Part shown: piece after piece, positions 42,901 through 58,500 of the stretch
Numbering within the stretch: the first letter of the stretch is position 1
How the letters are laid out: each line of letters opens with the position of its first letter
Assembly: GCA_949361645.1 (NCBI GenBank)
Contig: OX442436.1
Location: 4,418,087-4,482,086, forward strand
Direction: 5' to 3'
Source of the DNA: Spongilla lacustris
Lineage: Eukaryota; Porifera; Demospongiae; Spongillida; Spongillidae
DNA: 64,000 nucleotides
Position numbers and translations under genes: made by a program
Notes under the pieces: model-generated
What the model saw: only the letters and a program-made list of their open reading frames with translations
Databases searched by the model: none
What the model was told of the DNA's origin: nothing

Positions 42901-43460
42901 GGAACGTTTTGTGCGGCTGCTGTGGTACATACAGCTGGATGCAGTGTTCTCCATTGTTTACCATGTCTATTCTTGGATGTTGCCATGACTTCATGCGTTA
43001 ATTAATACATGTATGTCAATTGGTATGCACCAAATATTAATGTTGGTGTACACTGTACGTGTATTATTGTCACTTGAAATCTCTTTAGCTGGTGGAGCTT
43101 AGTCCGAAGAGACAGGACAGGCAGGACAGGGAAGAAGTGCTGTTATTTGAAGACACATATTTGAGTGACCTGTCCCATCTCAAATGGACGTGTGAGAACA
43201 AAGAATCGCTGGGAGCTCTGTGGTATGGCTTGTTAAGGTGAGGATGCTGTGTTGTAAGTCTGATGCTCTGCATGCAGTATACTATTGAGATGGATTGTGT
43301 CGACTACTAATTGTGCATGTCCCTCCGTTAGGTACTATGGTATGGAATTCAAAATCGACGAGTATGCTGTAAGCATTTTGCAACTTGCCCCGCTTCACAA
43401 GGCAAAAAGGGAATGGTTGACGCGTAGGCTTGCAGTCTCATTGCACAGGCTGGTTGTTGA

Positions 43461-43522
<62 letters not shown>

Positions 43523-46500
43523 CAAGATAAAGTATTGTTATACTCTTCGCTTGTTCATGTAATCGTTTCTTCTCCCAAGAACCCTAAATGTTGTAAAATA
43601 CAAATTTTTTATTCCAATCAAAAATGCTTTGTTTACGTCGTGTGGCCGTTGTGAGACCATATCATTATATTCAATACTGCCATGTGGATTTATATATATA
43701 AATAATTGAGCAGTACAATGTGCATTTCGACTGTGGTTTGAAATATTTCCTGAAAGTCTGCATATAACATTTGACATGTAGTGAGGTGGTTAGAAAGTGT
43801 TTCAATGTACTACAAATGAATAAAAGTTAATTTACTTTGCTGTGAGGCATCTTCACTGGTTTTATTTTCTAACCGATCTGATTTGCATCATGTAATACAA
43901 ATTAAACTAAATCACTCAAGATTTGTTGAGCATCAAAAATAATGATGAAATTTTTTAAAAGCTTGCAAATTTAAGTAAGTGAAACCAAAATCTTTGTTGT
44001 TGAATGTTTTTTGCTGTAATCAAACCCAATCATGTCTAAACTTTTGCAATTGATTGATGTAATATAAAAGTGTACCATGACCCCGTGTGATGTTAATGAC
44101 ATTGGTTTGTTAATTGTACTTGTAGATCCTTGTAACAAGAAATCTAACCTTGCCAGAGCCTCGTCACTGGACAAAGGTATGTGTTTGTGATATAATAGTA
44201 CTTTTAATTGTGTATGCATGTGTATGCATATGTGTACATGTATGCATCCACTTATAATTGCTAGTCAAGTACAGTACTGCAGCTACACAGTTACGATGTA
44301 CTTGTAAATAGAATATGGAGCAGTGCACCAAAGCTTTCACATGTTTTTGAACACATACTTATTAACAATGTTATAAGCTTACCACGTTTAAGTACATTTA
44401 TGATCTAACGAAAGCACTATATGTATCCCATTGTAGATGTGGTCTTGTGGACGTAGTTACATGTTCGTCTAGTATTAAGGGTGGTACTACAATCATTACA
44501 ACGCTCCAAGTTTTGGAAATGTCAGTCCTGGACTAAATGTAAAGGCCATCAACACATGAGGAAATTTCCTAGCATCATATTGGCAAATCTCTTAGCAACT
44601 AGCTAAGTATGTATTTGTTTTGCTCAACAAGACAACTACACCATTATTCTCGACCTAGCGTGGCTGATAAACATGTTAAGGACGTTTGAACCTTGTTTTA
44701 ACGTCCTAGATGTGTTATTTAGCAACGCTAGGTCGGGTTTTGTTGAGTCACCAATGTTATCGTAACTACGCGTGGCGGTGAATCGAAATCGAATAGCTTT
44801 ACTTTAATGCGCTAACATGGAACCAGAGAAATTGAATTCGAGCTTGGCAATTTCGGGCCAAGCTCCAAAGGACCTGTACAACAAGTGTGCACCTTCAAAT
44901 GTAAAAGGGATGCTAAACTGGCAGAATGGGAATAAATTTATTTTCTGTACACCGCGGTAGACAAACGTACCCCCGGGATGACGTCCGGTACACTAGACAT
45001 TAAGGTTAAAGCATGGTTACTTACATTGTAATAGGTCCAAGGCATGAGACAGCAGCACAGGGCAATGGGGATTGTTAGCAACAGCCATGCCTAACCACCA
45101 CTTTACAGTAAATCAAGGTGGAGGTTGAGAAGGAATACCCTAAAGCTAAGCAGCCGCTTATGGTGGAGACACAAACAGTAAACTTTCTTTGTCACGTAAC
45201 AAAGCCCTGTCCAGAAACTCTTTTAATTAGGCAAGAATCTCTTGTGCTGCACAGACCAGTGCTTTAGAGTTCATTGAAGTGCTCAATGCAGAGGCGGCCC
45301 CAGCATCTACCGAGGGGAGGGGCCAAACACACGAGGGGCGCCAAAATGGGCGTGGCTTACAATACTTCAGTTACGCGCGTAACCGTTTGACTCTGCATTG
45401 TTGCTAATAATGCATGCGAGCGAGCGCTAGAAGCTAAATTATGCTCCGCATGTTGTAGTCTCTTTGGATTGTAGTAATTGACGATAGTTTTAGGGGGTGG
45501 GGGAAGGAGGCGCCATAGCCTGGGGAGGGGGGGGGGGGGGGCCAAGGCCCCCTGGGCCCCCCCCCCCCCTTCAGCCGCCTATGCAATGGACCCAGCTGGA
45601 AGGCTTGCAAGAAGGTGAGCAGGAACCTGAAGCTGCCTCTATTTAGGCTGAGTTGGGCTTGTCGCCAAGCAGAGTGAGGTCTGTTTATTGCTGTGTAGAC
45701 ATTATCAAACAACTGCAATGCACCTAACGAACAAAGGCTGGAGGGTCCGATATTGCCAGTTGCATCAACCTGCAGATGCCACCACACGAGAAGTTGAGCC
45801 ATCTGAGGCACTTCCACCAGCAACTCTAATACATCTTTTATGCAACAAACCTAGCACAAAAGACTAAATCTCTTCTTTATGTGAGGTGAAAATGAGCAGG
45901 CTAAACAACTGTCACTTTGCTGAATTGATGAACATACCAAGCAGAGGACCCAGCTACTGCATGATGGAAAATGCCCTTGCCACAGCAAGCTATCACACCA
46001 TCATCTATGTACCATTGTGGAACCTGCATGTACATGTACATGTACTTGATCAGTGGCAATGGCAGTCACCGTAGAGCCCAGGGCAGGGAAGCATTACAGG
46101 GAAAATGAGTACTTCATTCGTCCAAGAGGTCTTTTAACCAATGGTGCCGCTTTCTGAAACGGAGTCAACTGTCCCTACGCCAAGTCATTTAATTGTTTCT
46201 TTTGTATGAATGAAGTTAAATGCGGTTAACGGAGCACGCCCCCCCCCCCCCCCCCCGCAAGCACAGGGCATGCGTCACATCCATGCACATGGAGCATACA
46301 CAGTCGAGGCACTCCCGAAGGTCACTAGCAGCTGGTCAAGACCACGCTTAAGCCACTACTCGCCCCTATGACAACCTCCTAATCTCCATCACTCTATATA
46401 TTTGTGATGTGACCCTGTGTACAGGATCGGACCTGCATACGCCTACGCAATCTCAGGCGGGGCTACACGCAGGTCCAAGCACACACCCCCCCCCCCCCAG

Positions 46501-49500
46501 CTCAGGGGCGTGTCTCGCTGGCCCGTCACACTATCCCCAAAAGTAGAAATGTATATGTCCGGTGAACCGCAGCACACCCATCGACCCCACAGTGTGCGTC
46601 AATGTTAATTGATCATAAGGCATGCATGGAATCACACATTGTTTCATTGTCTTACCCTCTGCCATACATGTATGTTGATGTTTGACAAACAGTTCAATCC
46701 TTCACCCCAATTGTTCATTGGCTGGCATCACCATGTCACTTGCTGTTCAGGATTCTCATGCTAAGAGGAGCCATTCCATGACACAGGCGACAAAAAGTGT
46801 GGTTCACAAGTTCGAAAAACGGCCATTAACAACAAAACACTATGCAACAGGCAAAGCACGATTGATAGCATACCTATCTTTGAGAACAAGGTGTTACCAA
46901 ATTATGTAATATTGACAAGATGTTTATTTTTTACAGGCGCACAATCAGTTTGCTGATAATATAATTCATGATGGCCGGGAAGGGGGATAGGGGGAGTAGT
47001 TGAACCCAAACACCCCCCCCCCCCCCCCCCACTGTTACATCCGCTACAACCACCGTGCACCATCATAGCCAAACCTCAAAAGCTATTACCAAGACATAGC
47101 CTTGGATTTGGGTTCTTTTTAGCTAGGGCAAATGCTAACTGTGAATGGTTTGTTGTACATCTGTGCCCCAGGTTCTCAATATTTACAAATATTTGTACCT
47201 TCAGTAACTTTCATCATTACCAAATATGGCATTATATAATATCTTGATCAGTCCCTAACTGTTGACTTCACATGTAATTCTTTTTTAACAGTTATGCAAT
47301 ACCTTGTGATGTCCATCAAAAAGACTCTTTTATATTTTTCTGGTGTAGAATATCATCCAACTGTTAATGATATAGAAGCGAAACTAGCACCTAGCATTGT
47401 AGATGAACGTTGCACTACTGTAACAGTCAGTGGAGCTGCTGATGTCGAGTATGTTGGTACTGAAGAGGATGCAGACCGTTACAATAATATTGGCAGTGAT
47501 ATGCCTAAGTGTTATGATGCAAATGTAAGCGTAGCAGAACATGGTGACAGTTCTGGACCTGATCACCACCACTACATGGATGAACAAGGTGGCACACTTC
47601 AGGAACAAGAAATGAATGATGAACAGGGCGAAGAAGTGGATAAAAGGGACGTTGATGAACACGCTAATACGTGTGAAGGCGTAGTTAGGAGTGAATTGTT
47701 AGATAATGATAAGTATGCAGTTGCGATAAATGTCGAAGAACAGGATGAAGAAACTTGTATAGGATCTCAAGTAGCAGTCAGGGAGAAGATGAATGAAGAA
47801 AATGGATATATGTCTGATAGAATTGTTGTGAGTGATGAAGAGAGTCACTTGAGTCATGGTGCAGTTGACACTTGGCCAGACTTTTCACCTGTAGCATTGG
47901 ATGAAATTGTGGCAGAATGTGAACATGTGTCGAATGAGCAAATGTGTACTAATGCATTTGTTCCTATTGATGATGTCACAGATGAACTTTCTGTTGTCAC
48001 TCTTGATTCTGCTGGCATTGAAGGAGGAGCACAGAATATGATCTTGTCTGTGGGAACTGTTGCTGATTGTGCGAAACCTTGTAACTTTGAGGGTGTTGTA
48101 TCTGGTACTATCTCAGAACCAATAGCTACTTTACGTCCTATTTCTTACCAGTTTGTAGCGAAAAACTTTGCCTTTCAAGTGAGTGTTTAAATTTGTATGT
48201 GTATATTATTAAGTTCAGGGTGTAATCAAAATGTTGATAGATGTATTTTTGGTATTGCAAGTTCTATAGAATCAAAATATATGAAAATAGTGTTTATAAT
48301 TGATGATTTACAGCATTGCATTGTTCTATGACCTGGTAGTTAATGTTGTTAAAAGCTCATATATGCAGCAAAATACAACATATCAACATCATTGAAGTAA
48401 AATTGAATTGTTTCTATTGTTGGTGTCTTCACAGCATTGGGTAGTTTTATCTCGTTAAAAGAAAGGCTCTCCCTAAAGTAAATTATGTATTTCTGCTTTC
48501 AGGTGATTAATAATTTAGTGGTTGCACTATCATTTGAGCTTACTTAACCACTGGACCACTAACTTTAGGGATTTATTCACCCAACACTAGGTTGTAAAGT
48601 GGTTGTCACCTTTAGGTTATCCTCTAGTTTCAATGTGAAGTGTTTTAATTTTGGGAAATGTTCTTAATGCCATTGGTGATGCTTGCACTTATTGTAGCCT
48701 ATTGAACAACAACTAGCATTAGATTTGTATGGTGTTTAACTGTGCTCTCTCTCAAATATAGCAGTGTAATATAGTTATACATGTACATTCCTAGTTCTCT
48801 AGTACAATCAGTCCTATTTTATATTCCAGCAATATCCAATAGGTTGCTTGACCTGCAAAAAGCTAAATCACACTGTGAAGGTATGCTCATTATTTATACA
48901 TTTTTAATAGCATTTACATGTATGTACTTGCAGGTTAAAAAAAAAAACATACTTGAACTACATGTACACACAAGCTTTAATATTGCAAACGTGGTTATTT
49001 TAACCTTGCATTTTCCTGCATTTGAACTAACTTTTTAATGCATTGTATGCTGTAACAAAAGTGGATGTGCATGCTGCGTGTGCTCAACTGGCCATTGTTT
49101 ACATATGGTTCAGGCCTTATCAGGTGACTTAACCCTTGTGCATCATGTATTGGATGTTAAAGTTAGTGCTCCCATCACCAATACAACATCTGAATTGGAC
49201 ACACAGTTAACAAGATGGAAGGGCTCTGCTTGTACACGGGAGATCTCTCGGTCTTCCATGTATGTACAGGAGAGACCAATGGCTTGGATCTGAGGTCTTC
49301 CGTTGTACTGGAGATATCTCTTTCGTGATAACAGTGAGACCAATTCACATGTTGTATTGGGGTGTATGGGAGCCATCCCTGACCTATATAAATGTATTTA
49401 CTTTACCACCGCTCCCCACACAAAAAAAAGAAACATAAGGTTATGTTTATTGCACGCAAATGGAAACGTTATGCATTCACTTGATCATTACACGCAATCG

Positions 49501-52500
49501 CTACGGCGTATAAACTGTTGGTGTTAACCAGATGCTCATGAACGGAATTGATGTACTACATGTAGTATATGTGCCATGCGCATTGGCTAGGCAAGAGAGG
49601 CGGTCTCTACGGTAGATATATGTATATGCAATACAATAGTTCACAAAGTATGAAATTAATCCTACGATGGGCTGCCTGGCCGCATTTTCGCCTGACTTCT
49701 GCCCATGTTGACATGCTTTGTTATAAGATTGTGCACACTGGTTGGGTGTGTCCCGACTACGCTAAAGTTGGGTCACCTCTGACTTGTATTAAACTGTTGC
49801 GTGAATTTAAGGTGGTTTACATGATTTGTATACATGTACGATGGTTACGTACAAACTTGCATGCACTAATGGGGTCGTTTCAACAAGGATCGTTAACATC
49901 TATACTCGATAATTAAAATGCCATCTGAAGTGCTTCGTTAAACATGTACAAAGTGATTTTATAATCTGAAACAAAACGTCTATGTGTTTTGATGTTTGAT
50001 TGCAGTCTATTCCTTCATTTTTCTGGTCACCCAAGGAATGTCCTGAGGAAATATTGCCGCAGTGTTCTTCAAATCATGCTCTTCCTAGTAAGAGAATCCT
50101 GGATTCATTGAAGCAATCCTTCAAGTCATACATGCGTAAGTTACTGTAGGTCCTTACATGTACAAATGTGTTGATAAATTGGTATGTTTTCACCTTCCAT
50201 GTAAAACATGGCTTACGCTGCAGACACATGTGAAATTGATGATGAAGATTGCAAACGAAGGAAACAAGTGTGTGACTGCATTTTACACGATATCCGATGT
50301 TTATATCCTGGTAAGTGGAAAGTGATTTCATATTGTAAGGAAATTAGATGTACCTTTGTGTATTTTCAGTTACCTACAGTTCTGGTAGTTTAATTATCGT
50401 GACATAGCACCGTAGTGTGAGACCGTAGCTCCTGGTACAGAGTAGCGAAGTTTGCGTAAACATTGAGCACGTAGTTTAGTTAGAAAATTTGGCCACTTTG
50501 TTGCGCGAACACAAGTACCAGCAGCTTTGAAAGAATGACGTACATTGAGTGCCATGTAATCATGGCAACGCTGATATGCGTAGTCAGTGTAGAGATGTAT
50601 TGCTCTGTGCGCTGTATTCTTCTGCTGTAGCACAATAATGTCGTACACTAACTACTGTACGTGCCTAGTGTATCACCGTAGAAAAAGTGCTCTAGGTGGG
50701 AAACCTTTTTCTGACTGGTACTGTATGTAGTACCTGTGTTGTAACGTATTGCTATTTAGAAAAAACAACAGTATTATGTACAGTGTGTATCTAAATAGAA
50801 CACAGAATGTGTATAATGTGCATTAGCATTTAAATGCCAGCAGATTTCTTACACCTGTCAAAATTCTTTTGATTGAAATCCATTTGCCTCAAAAGTGCCT
50901 AACACGTTTTGTTGCAATGCACACATATTTAGTGCATAGGAACAGTTTTAACTTGATCAACACTGCAAAATTGATTGCTTTCTGTTTGCATTGTACGAAT
51001 GCATAGTCTGAATGCATAGTACGCTTTGCGTTTCTGTTTAGAAGCAAGCAAATGTAGCGTACTTTTTATTACCATATGCATGTATAGTATATAGAAAAAG
51101 TGAGTAGTGTCTATTATTAATAACATACAACACATGCATAAAAAATGCATGAGCTGGTAATTTTATTTGCTCTTAATTAAACATTGTGAATGTTGGATGC
51201 TAGCTTTATGTTTGCCTTATTGTTATCATTTCAATGCTGAAGGTGCACAACTGGAATTGTTTGGTTCATCGAAGAATGGGTTTGGTGTGAAGTCAAGTGA
51301 TTTGGACCTATGCCTAAAGGATAATGGATGCTCTGAGGTAGGATAGTGTTCCAAATGAAGTGACCAAAAAATGACTATTGTGCTAATTTGCTTGTACAAG
51401 ATATTAAAGTGAGTTGATGGGTAAACAAAATTTGACTTAAAAAAGACATTTTTCAATTGCAGTTCCTGTAAGGAGCATAGCTAAGCGTTCAAATTTGTCT
51501 TATACAGTACGCGTCCAAAAAAGTTGGCACCACGCATTACGCTACAATTGATCATAGTACATTGCAATTCATTATGTTACGCTACATTTGTATTTTGTTG
51601 CATTATAACCGTTATGTTATGTTATTGCACGTACCTCAAACACAGTTTTGGACTTTGTTCGTACATATGTCAGCATCTCGCTTTTGCTTTGACAACACGG
51701 TAAAATACCCACATGCATATTTGTACATGGCATTTTCCATTTACGCAATTAACATACTGCACTCCGATCGTAATGTAACATAATTGTAGCGTAGTACATT
51801 GTAGCATAATACAGTGCTTATCATAAAGAGAGTACAAAATGAAAAATGTCAGTATTTTAGTCATAACTCTGCAACCAAACATGATATGAAAAAAAAAACA
51901 AGGATTCAGTATGCATTTATGTATCATGTGGTTAATTTTTGATGCGTCACGTGGTATGTTTCTGTTTCCGGACTACTGCATGTAGCATAAGGTTAAAGTG
52001 ACAGAGTTAAGGTTTGAAATTTGCAACACCATTACACCATAATAGTCTGCATGTCCATGAACAGTTTGAGCTTTGCGCGCTGTGTAGTTATGGAGATCGG
52101 TTCAAGATTGAAGGTGTGTGTATAACTACAGGGACTTTGTAATATAATGAGCAAAAAAATTCCCCTTACCTCTGATGTTTTCTACATAACCGTCACCCAC
52201 ATTCAACTTTTATAATCTTGAACCGATCTCCATAACTACATGGCACGCAAAGCCCAAACTGCTCATGGACATGTAGACTATAACGTTGTAATGGTGTTAT
52301 AAATTTGAAATCTTAACTCCATTGCGTTCATGAGTTACAAAACAAAATTGTCATTTTCACCATTTTATACTTGCAGTAGTCCAGAAATGTAAACATATCA
52401 CGTGATGCACCAATAATGTACAACACGATACATAAATGCATGCTGAATCCAAAAATGTAATTTGGTTTTTTCACGTCATGTTTGGTTGCAGAGTTGTGGC

Positions 52501-55500
52501 TAAAATACCAACATTTTTCCTTTTGTACTCTCTTTGTGATAAGCACTGTATGTGGCACCAACTTTTTATTGATGTATACTGTAGGTAGCCCCTTGAACTT
52601 TTAAGTCAAAGTGGTTGGACAGATCAGTTCTGTTATACATGTGCGTGTGTTCTTTGGGGTGCAGCGTGTGTTTTCAGAATTCGTTTGTCTTAAGGTCTGA
52701 GATTGCAATACAGTGTTACATGATTTATTGACCATTACACGGTATTCCGGAATCTCTGTTATACTTGTCATCACATTTAGGGGCAGGGCTATTGGTTTGG
52801 GGTATATACTGTAGATCTAACTTATAAATGAAGGGTGCATTCTTTAAGTGCCACAGGGTGGGTTCTTTATGGTAACGTTTCTTTGTAAATTAAATAGCCG
52901 CAATTCGCCAATCAGATTGCAAGATGTTATAGTCTGATTCACATGTGTCTTTATTTGTGTGCCACAGATGAAAGCAACACAAGAGGTTTTAAAGAATATT
53001 GCAACTCTATTCAGAAAGCATCCAGGTACACATGTGCATGTGCATGCAAAATGTGTGGGGCATTTTTATGAATAGTTCCTGGGTTAATCCACGTGTAATT
53101 GTAAATTTACCAAACTAGATGCTCGTTGCAGCTTTGCATGCATTTTTCATATACATGTAGACCATTAATGAACATGCCATGAAACTGGTACATTTTGGTT
53201 TACATATTTATTAAAGTACAGACCCAATACTTCCGGCTCACTTGTACTTATGGGAAAATTCAGATCTCACATATGCAATAAAAAAAAATTCATTAGCTAG
53301 AAGTAGGGAACTTGGACAAAAAAAGATTTTATCTCATTTTAATGCTTAAGGGTAATTCACATTTGCTGGCCTCAACTTTCACTAGGTATAATTCTATGCA
53401 CAAGTCGTTCACTATGTGGCATTATTATCTGATCCCAATATCCACCTGTACATTTTATGCACACACGTTACCCCAGATGCTTGTGCAGGTAGACATTAAG
53501 CATACACAAGTTGCAAATAATAGAAAATGAATGTGCCTTATTTTCTGCTTACATGAGCTGTTCACATATTTTGTAAGGGATGTTAAACAACTTATATTTT
53601 ATCTCTATGGCTCAGCAATATTGGTTTGACTATTCATTACTTTAAATCATCAAATATGACATTACAACATCAGAATACTGTACATGTACATTGATTATAT
53701 TATTATTTTTCTCCACATTACAGATAAATATAGAAAGGTTATAGCAATTACAAACACCAGAGTTCCCATCATCAAATTCTATCTCTGTCCTTGGTAAGTT
53801 CAAAGCTAGTTTGTTTTTTATGGTGCTAATACATTTCAACTGGATTGTGATTATGTGGTCACATTATTTGGAAGCTTATAATATTTGGTACACAAATGCT
53901 ACAGTTTCTTGGTGCCAGTTAATACATGTACTTCAGGTGTGCAGCACTTGTTTGCTCTTTATGAAAGCATGTTAGCAGGTCTTAATTGCTTGAAACATTG
54001 CTGGCCTTATTTGGCTAGTACAGTGCATAGTATTATCAGCTTCATTGATGTCCACCTATTATGGCTGCAAACTGTTCTTACAATTTTGATATTAGTATCC
54101 ACGTTTCTGTTCTGTATTAAATCAAGAAACGTGTATATATGGGATCGATGGCAGTGGACCAGGTTCATTAGTCCAGGCAACCGCCGGACCAATAATGTTA
54201 TGATACCATGCTAAATGATGAGCATGCATTTTTTTTTTTTTTTGTTGTTGTTGGAAAACTGAGTAATTTTTGTTATACATGTACATGTAGAGATTTTACA
54301 GGTTTTTACTTTATTGTTTGATGGTGTGACAATTGAAGCACTGTGATATAATATAATGGTAATTTTTGTACTTTGCAGATGCTACTACATGTACATAACC
54401 TCAGTTCACACTACACACAAAAACTACTTATGAGAAGTTTTTACTTGGTATTTCTGTATCTTTCCTAGGAAAGCGAACTGTGATATTAGCTCTGAGAATC
54501 TGTTGGTATGTTGTGAACTACATCGTACAAATACAACTATGCAAATATTCAGGCATTGTACATAAATGTATCTGCAGAGTGCTTGGCCACATTTTACTAT
54601 GCACTTTGCCACAAATATATATAACATTATAATCACATTAGAATTGCTATAAGTTTGAAATGGTTAAAGCTATCGATTTTCTATTTTCAACAATCGTACT
54701 TAAACCATTCTTTGTTGTAAAATATACATGTATTTTGGGGTCTTGCATTATTATCGCTAGTTTTGATATCAAAATCACCATAACTTTTGGCATGAGTATT
54801 CAAAATTAGTTGGTACATGTAGCTATTAATTGTTATGTTTTATGTCATCCATTGGAGATACACTACATGTACATGTACGTGCACATTTTCCAGCTCGATT
54901 TGTGCCAATGATGTAGCCCCTAACTCCCGTACGTGTCCATTAGGTAGGACATGTCTGCCTAAATCATTGATGTGAATCGAGCAGGATAATGTGCATGTCT
55001 GTATCCTCCACAGCATGAAGTTCAATGAACAGAACAATTCAATTGCTACATGTACAGGAATATCTGCATGTACATGTACATGTACATGTATGAAGTGATA
55101 GTTAACCCCCATAAGGTATTGGCCCTGGCGATATGGGCACAGAATTAATATTAAACTCTGAAATGATGTTATGTACTATGACTACTTGAAAAATACGAAT
55201 GGACTGCCTTACCATTTGGAAGTTATTTTATATAGTGATTCTCATTTTTGTGACATTTATCTGAAGTGCTATTTTGTTCATATGTACATGTATATTATAC
55301 TGGAAGTCTGTGTGGCTGTGTGCTAGTTTGAATTGTATTTTGTGTTTACTGTAATGGTATTATAGCGTACCCTGCAAATGAAACCATGCAGATAAGCAGA
55401 TTGCTTAAAAGGTGGATAACAATATATATCTGCCATTTCTTATTTTTAGCATATGGTGCATATTGTAATATTATACTCACTGTGCTCAGTGTTTCCATTT

Positions 55501-58500
55501 TACACTGTTTTGCATCTAAATGCTCATGCTATTTTTAAATGGTATCATTTTTGTTATTGTTCTAAAAGCACTATAAAGTTCTGCCAATAGCATCCCCCAT
55601 GGTTATAGAAAATGCATCTTTTAAAATGAGTCCTTGGATGGAGGGGGAGGAACCTATTGGTGGTACTTTACAGCAAGTGCTGTCTGTTTGAATGGGTTAG
55701 ATATTGTTGTATATGCCACATAATGTGTGACATTGTACTATCGATACTTCAATTTTACTTCTACTTTAATATTGTTGTCTGTGTTGGGGTATTTTGTGTA
55801 TATCAGATCATCTGATAATTTCCCTAGGCTATGAGAAACACCAAACTTCTGAAAACATATGCAGATCTTGATCGAAGGGTTCGAGTATTAGGATATGCAC
55901 TTAAGCACTTTGCTAAGGTATGTGCATAAGTATCATCATTTACCATGAGCCGTATTTTCATATATTTTTAAAACTTCAATGTATCATGCACCAATATGTT
56001 CGTTTACACTTAATGGAATTAACCAGCACTAAAGTACAGTGCTAGTCCATAAAAAGTTTCCGTAACTCAATGTAGCAGCAAAGCGGAGCAACAGAGTGTA
56101 GTGGAGTAAGCGTAAAACTTTCTTATCATCGTAGTGTGCAGCTGTGTTTTCACACTCTTGTGAAAAGTGGTTTCCATTGCATTGCATAGTAAATGGTTGT
56201 GCGGCGCACTGTTCTTTCTACTAGTATGTGCATAGCTATAAGTATCGCTGTTAAAAAAAAAAAAAGAACCTCTCTTTATGGGAAAGTGCATTGTAGGTAC
56301 TAGTTTTAAAAAATTCTATGTGAGCATGACTTCCAACAGCCTGGCATGGGAAAATTATTGCTCTCGATTTTAAAGATGATCTCATGTTTAGGCTGCAGCT
56401 TTTTTTATTTTGCAATGCATTTTGAAGATACTCTATTCTTTGAAAGTTATAAAGATGACACAAAACATTAACTTTGTAACCCTGTATCCTTAAAACTGAA
56501 TACGCAAACAGATCCCAAGTGAGCAACATGGATCACATTCATTTAGTGACGTTTAAATTAAAATAATTTGTGCCAGCCTACCTTTAAGCAATCTTCTTGG
56601 CTCCTATCAACCACTTTCGTTAATCACAGGTGTGTGGCATGGCTGATGCAAGTTTAGGTGGTCTCTCTTCCTACGCGTACATTTTGATGCTGTTACACTA
56701 CCTTCAGAGAACTGAGCCTCCTGTTATTCCTGTGTTACAACAGGTAATGTACTTCGTTCAATGTGATGGAAGTGCTTTGTTGTATGGGGTTAACTAATTT
56801 TTCAACTGATGTTTATTGGATAGAAGGCACTCTCAATATGTCTTGTAAAAGTCTGTATGTGTATGATTATTCTTGTACATGTAGCTTGAATCAGCTGAAC
56901 AATATAACAGCAAGGCACATGTTCTGGATGGGTGGAATTGCTACTTCTTTGAAATTAATGATCGCCAGGAACTTGTAAGATAAACTTCATGTGTTGTTTT
57001 GCTAAGTAGTTAAGTAGTTTTGCATGATACGTGAGCACTACAGTATAAGGGGGAAATATTTATATGATTCAGTGATCTTTTTGAAAAACCTGATAGGAAA
57101 AGTGCAATGATACCTATGATTATGCCCAGTAAATGTGAAAAATGGATGGTTACTTGACTTGAGAGAAGGCATTCTCCTGCAGCATCCTCACTGCAGTAAA
57201 AGAATGGATTAGCTGTATTAGTACTGTAGTGTTGAACGTACATGTATCTTGTGCCTTACTTTGTGTATTTTATTTAGTCCCACTTGTGGCCAGGCTTTGG
57301 AAAAAATGTTGATGGGATTGGAGTATTATGGCTTGGATTGTTACGGTGAGTTTGTGTGCAATTGCTGCTTTTGAGATGTCTAATAGCACGACAATAATGC
57401 TGTGTTTGTTTTTAAAATTAATTATTTGCAGCACATTGCTAAGATGTGCAACATAAGCACACAATAAATTTACATGCATGTTAGGAGCTGTTGTAAAAGT
57501 TGCTAGTGCAAGTCAGAGATTGTACGTGAATGAAACAGTTCAGAACGTGCATGAGGAAATGGTGTAGACTATACGTGCTCTAAAAAAGAAGAGCCAGAGG
57601 AACATAACTGGTTTTTGTAGAGTGAAAGCTAGTTGTGTTCCTCCATCTCGTCTTTTTTTACATTATCAGTAATCAACACCATGTAATAGCAACAAGACTG
57701 CAAATAATGTATGTGGGACAGTGTCATTAGGGTTTTAGAATAGACCGATTCTGTAAAGATGCAAAATACCATGTCTATGGGCATAGCCCCAACCGGTCGC
57801 ACAATGAATCACGAGGGATGATGAACAACGAGCGATGATATCCTGTGGCGCCATGTCCATTGCCTGGGCCACAATGAATAACAGTGTGCTGATGTAAGGG
57901 AGTATGGAAAAATGCACTATGGGCAACACAAATGATATCTAACTACATGTACATGTAGCATCTACTCACATAATCGAACACCAGATACATGTAGCTGAAT
58001 TGGACCTTCTCTATACTTTAAGTTGCAACAATAGTTTGTCTTTCTGTTTGCACTGGTTTTTTTCTTTTTAGATATTAGGAGTAGATGTGCCCCCCCCCCC
58101 CCCCCATGAAGCATGGAAGCTTTTAGCATTTATGCACACACAAAACTGCAGTTTCAGAGCAAAATCTGTGCTTCCAACAGCACTATGCTTGCAATATACA
58201 GGTCACCAAACTGGATTACCCTGCACCCCACTGTTGTGGGCTGTATTATATCGCAGGCAAATTTGACATTCTTCACGAATTGATGCAATCTCTCTAAACC
58301 GTAAAGTTTTAGTTGTTTCTATTGTGCTGTAAGGCTGCCAGAGCTATCAATACGTTTATATTTATTTATCATCAGTAAGAAACACACAAGTACCGATTAT
58401 GTAGCACATGCTTGTTCATTGCCAATAGAGTGATAATGCTATGAATATTAATTAGTTATATGTGAAGCCAGATTTCTTTTTATATCATAATGAAACTGGC

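Noticed and set aside
42855..42987. Possible extra TUT exon after a tacatagcag acceptor
   Set aside because: The encoded YEAMERFVRLLWYI does not fit the TUT domain at that point, and exon 42669-42782 joins directly to 43089 in phase.
45434..45823. 129-codon minus-strand ORF in the TUT intron
   Set aside because: Runs through poly-G/poly-C tracts. The LGALQLFDNVYTAI part looks protein-like but has no partner exon or recognised domain.
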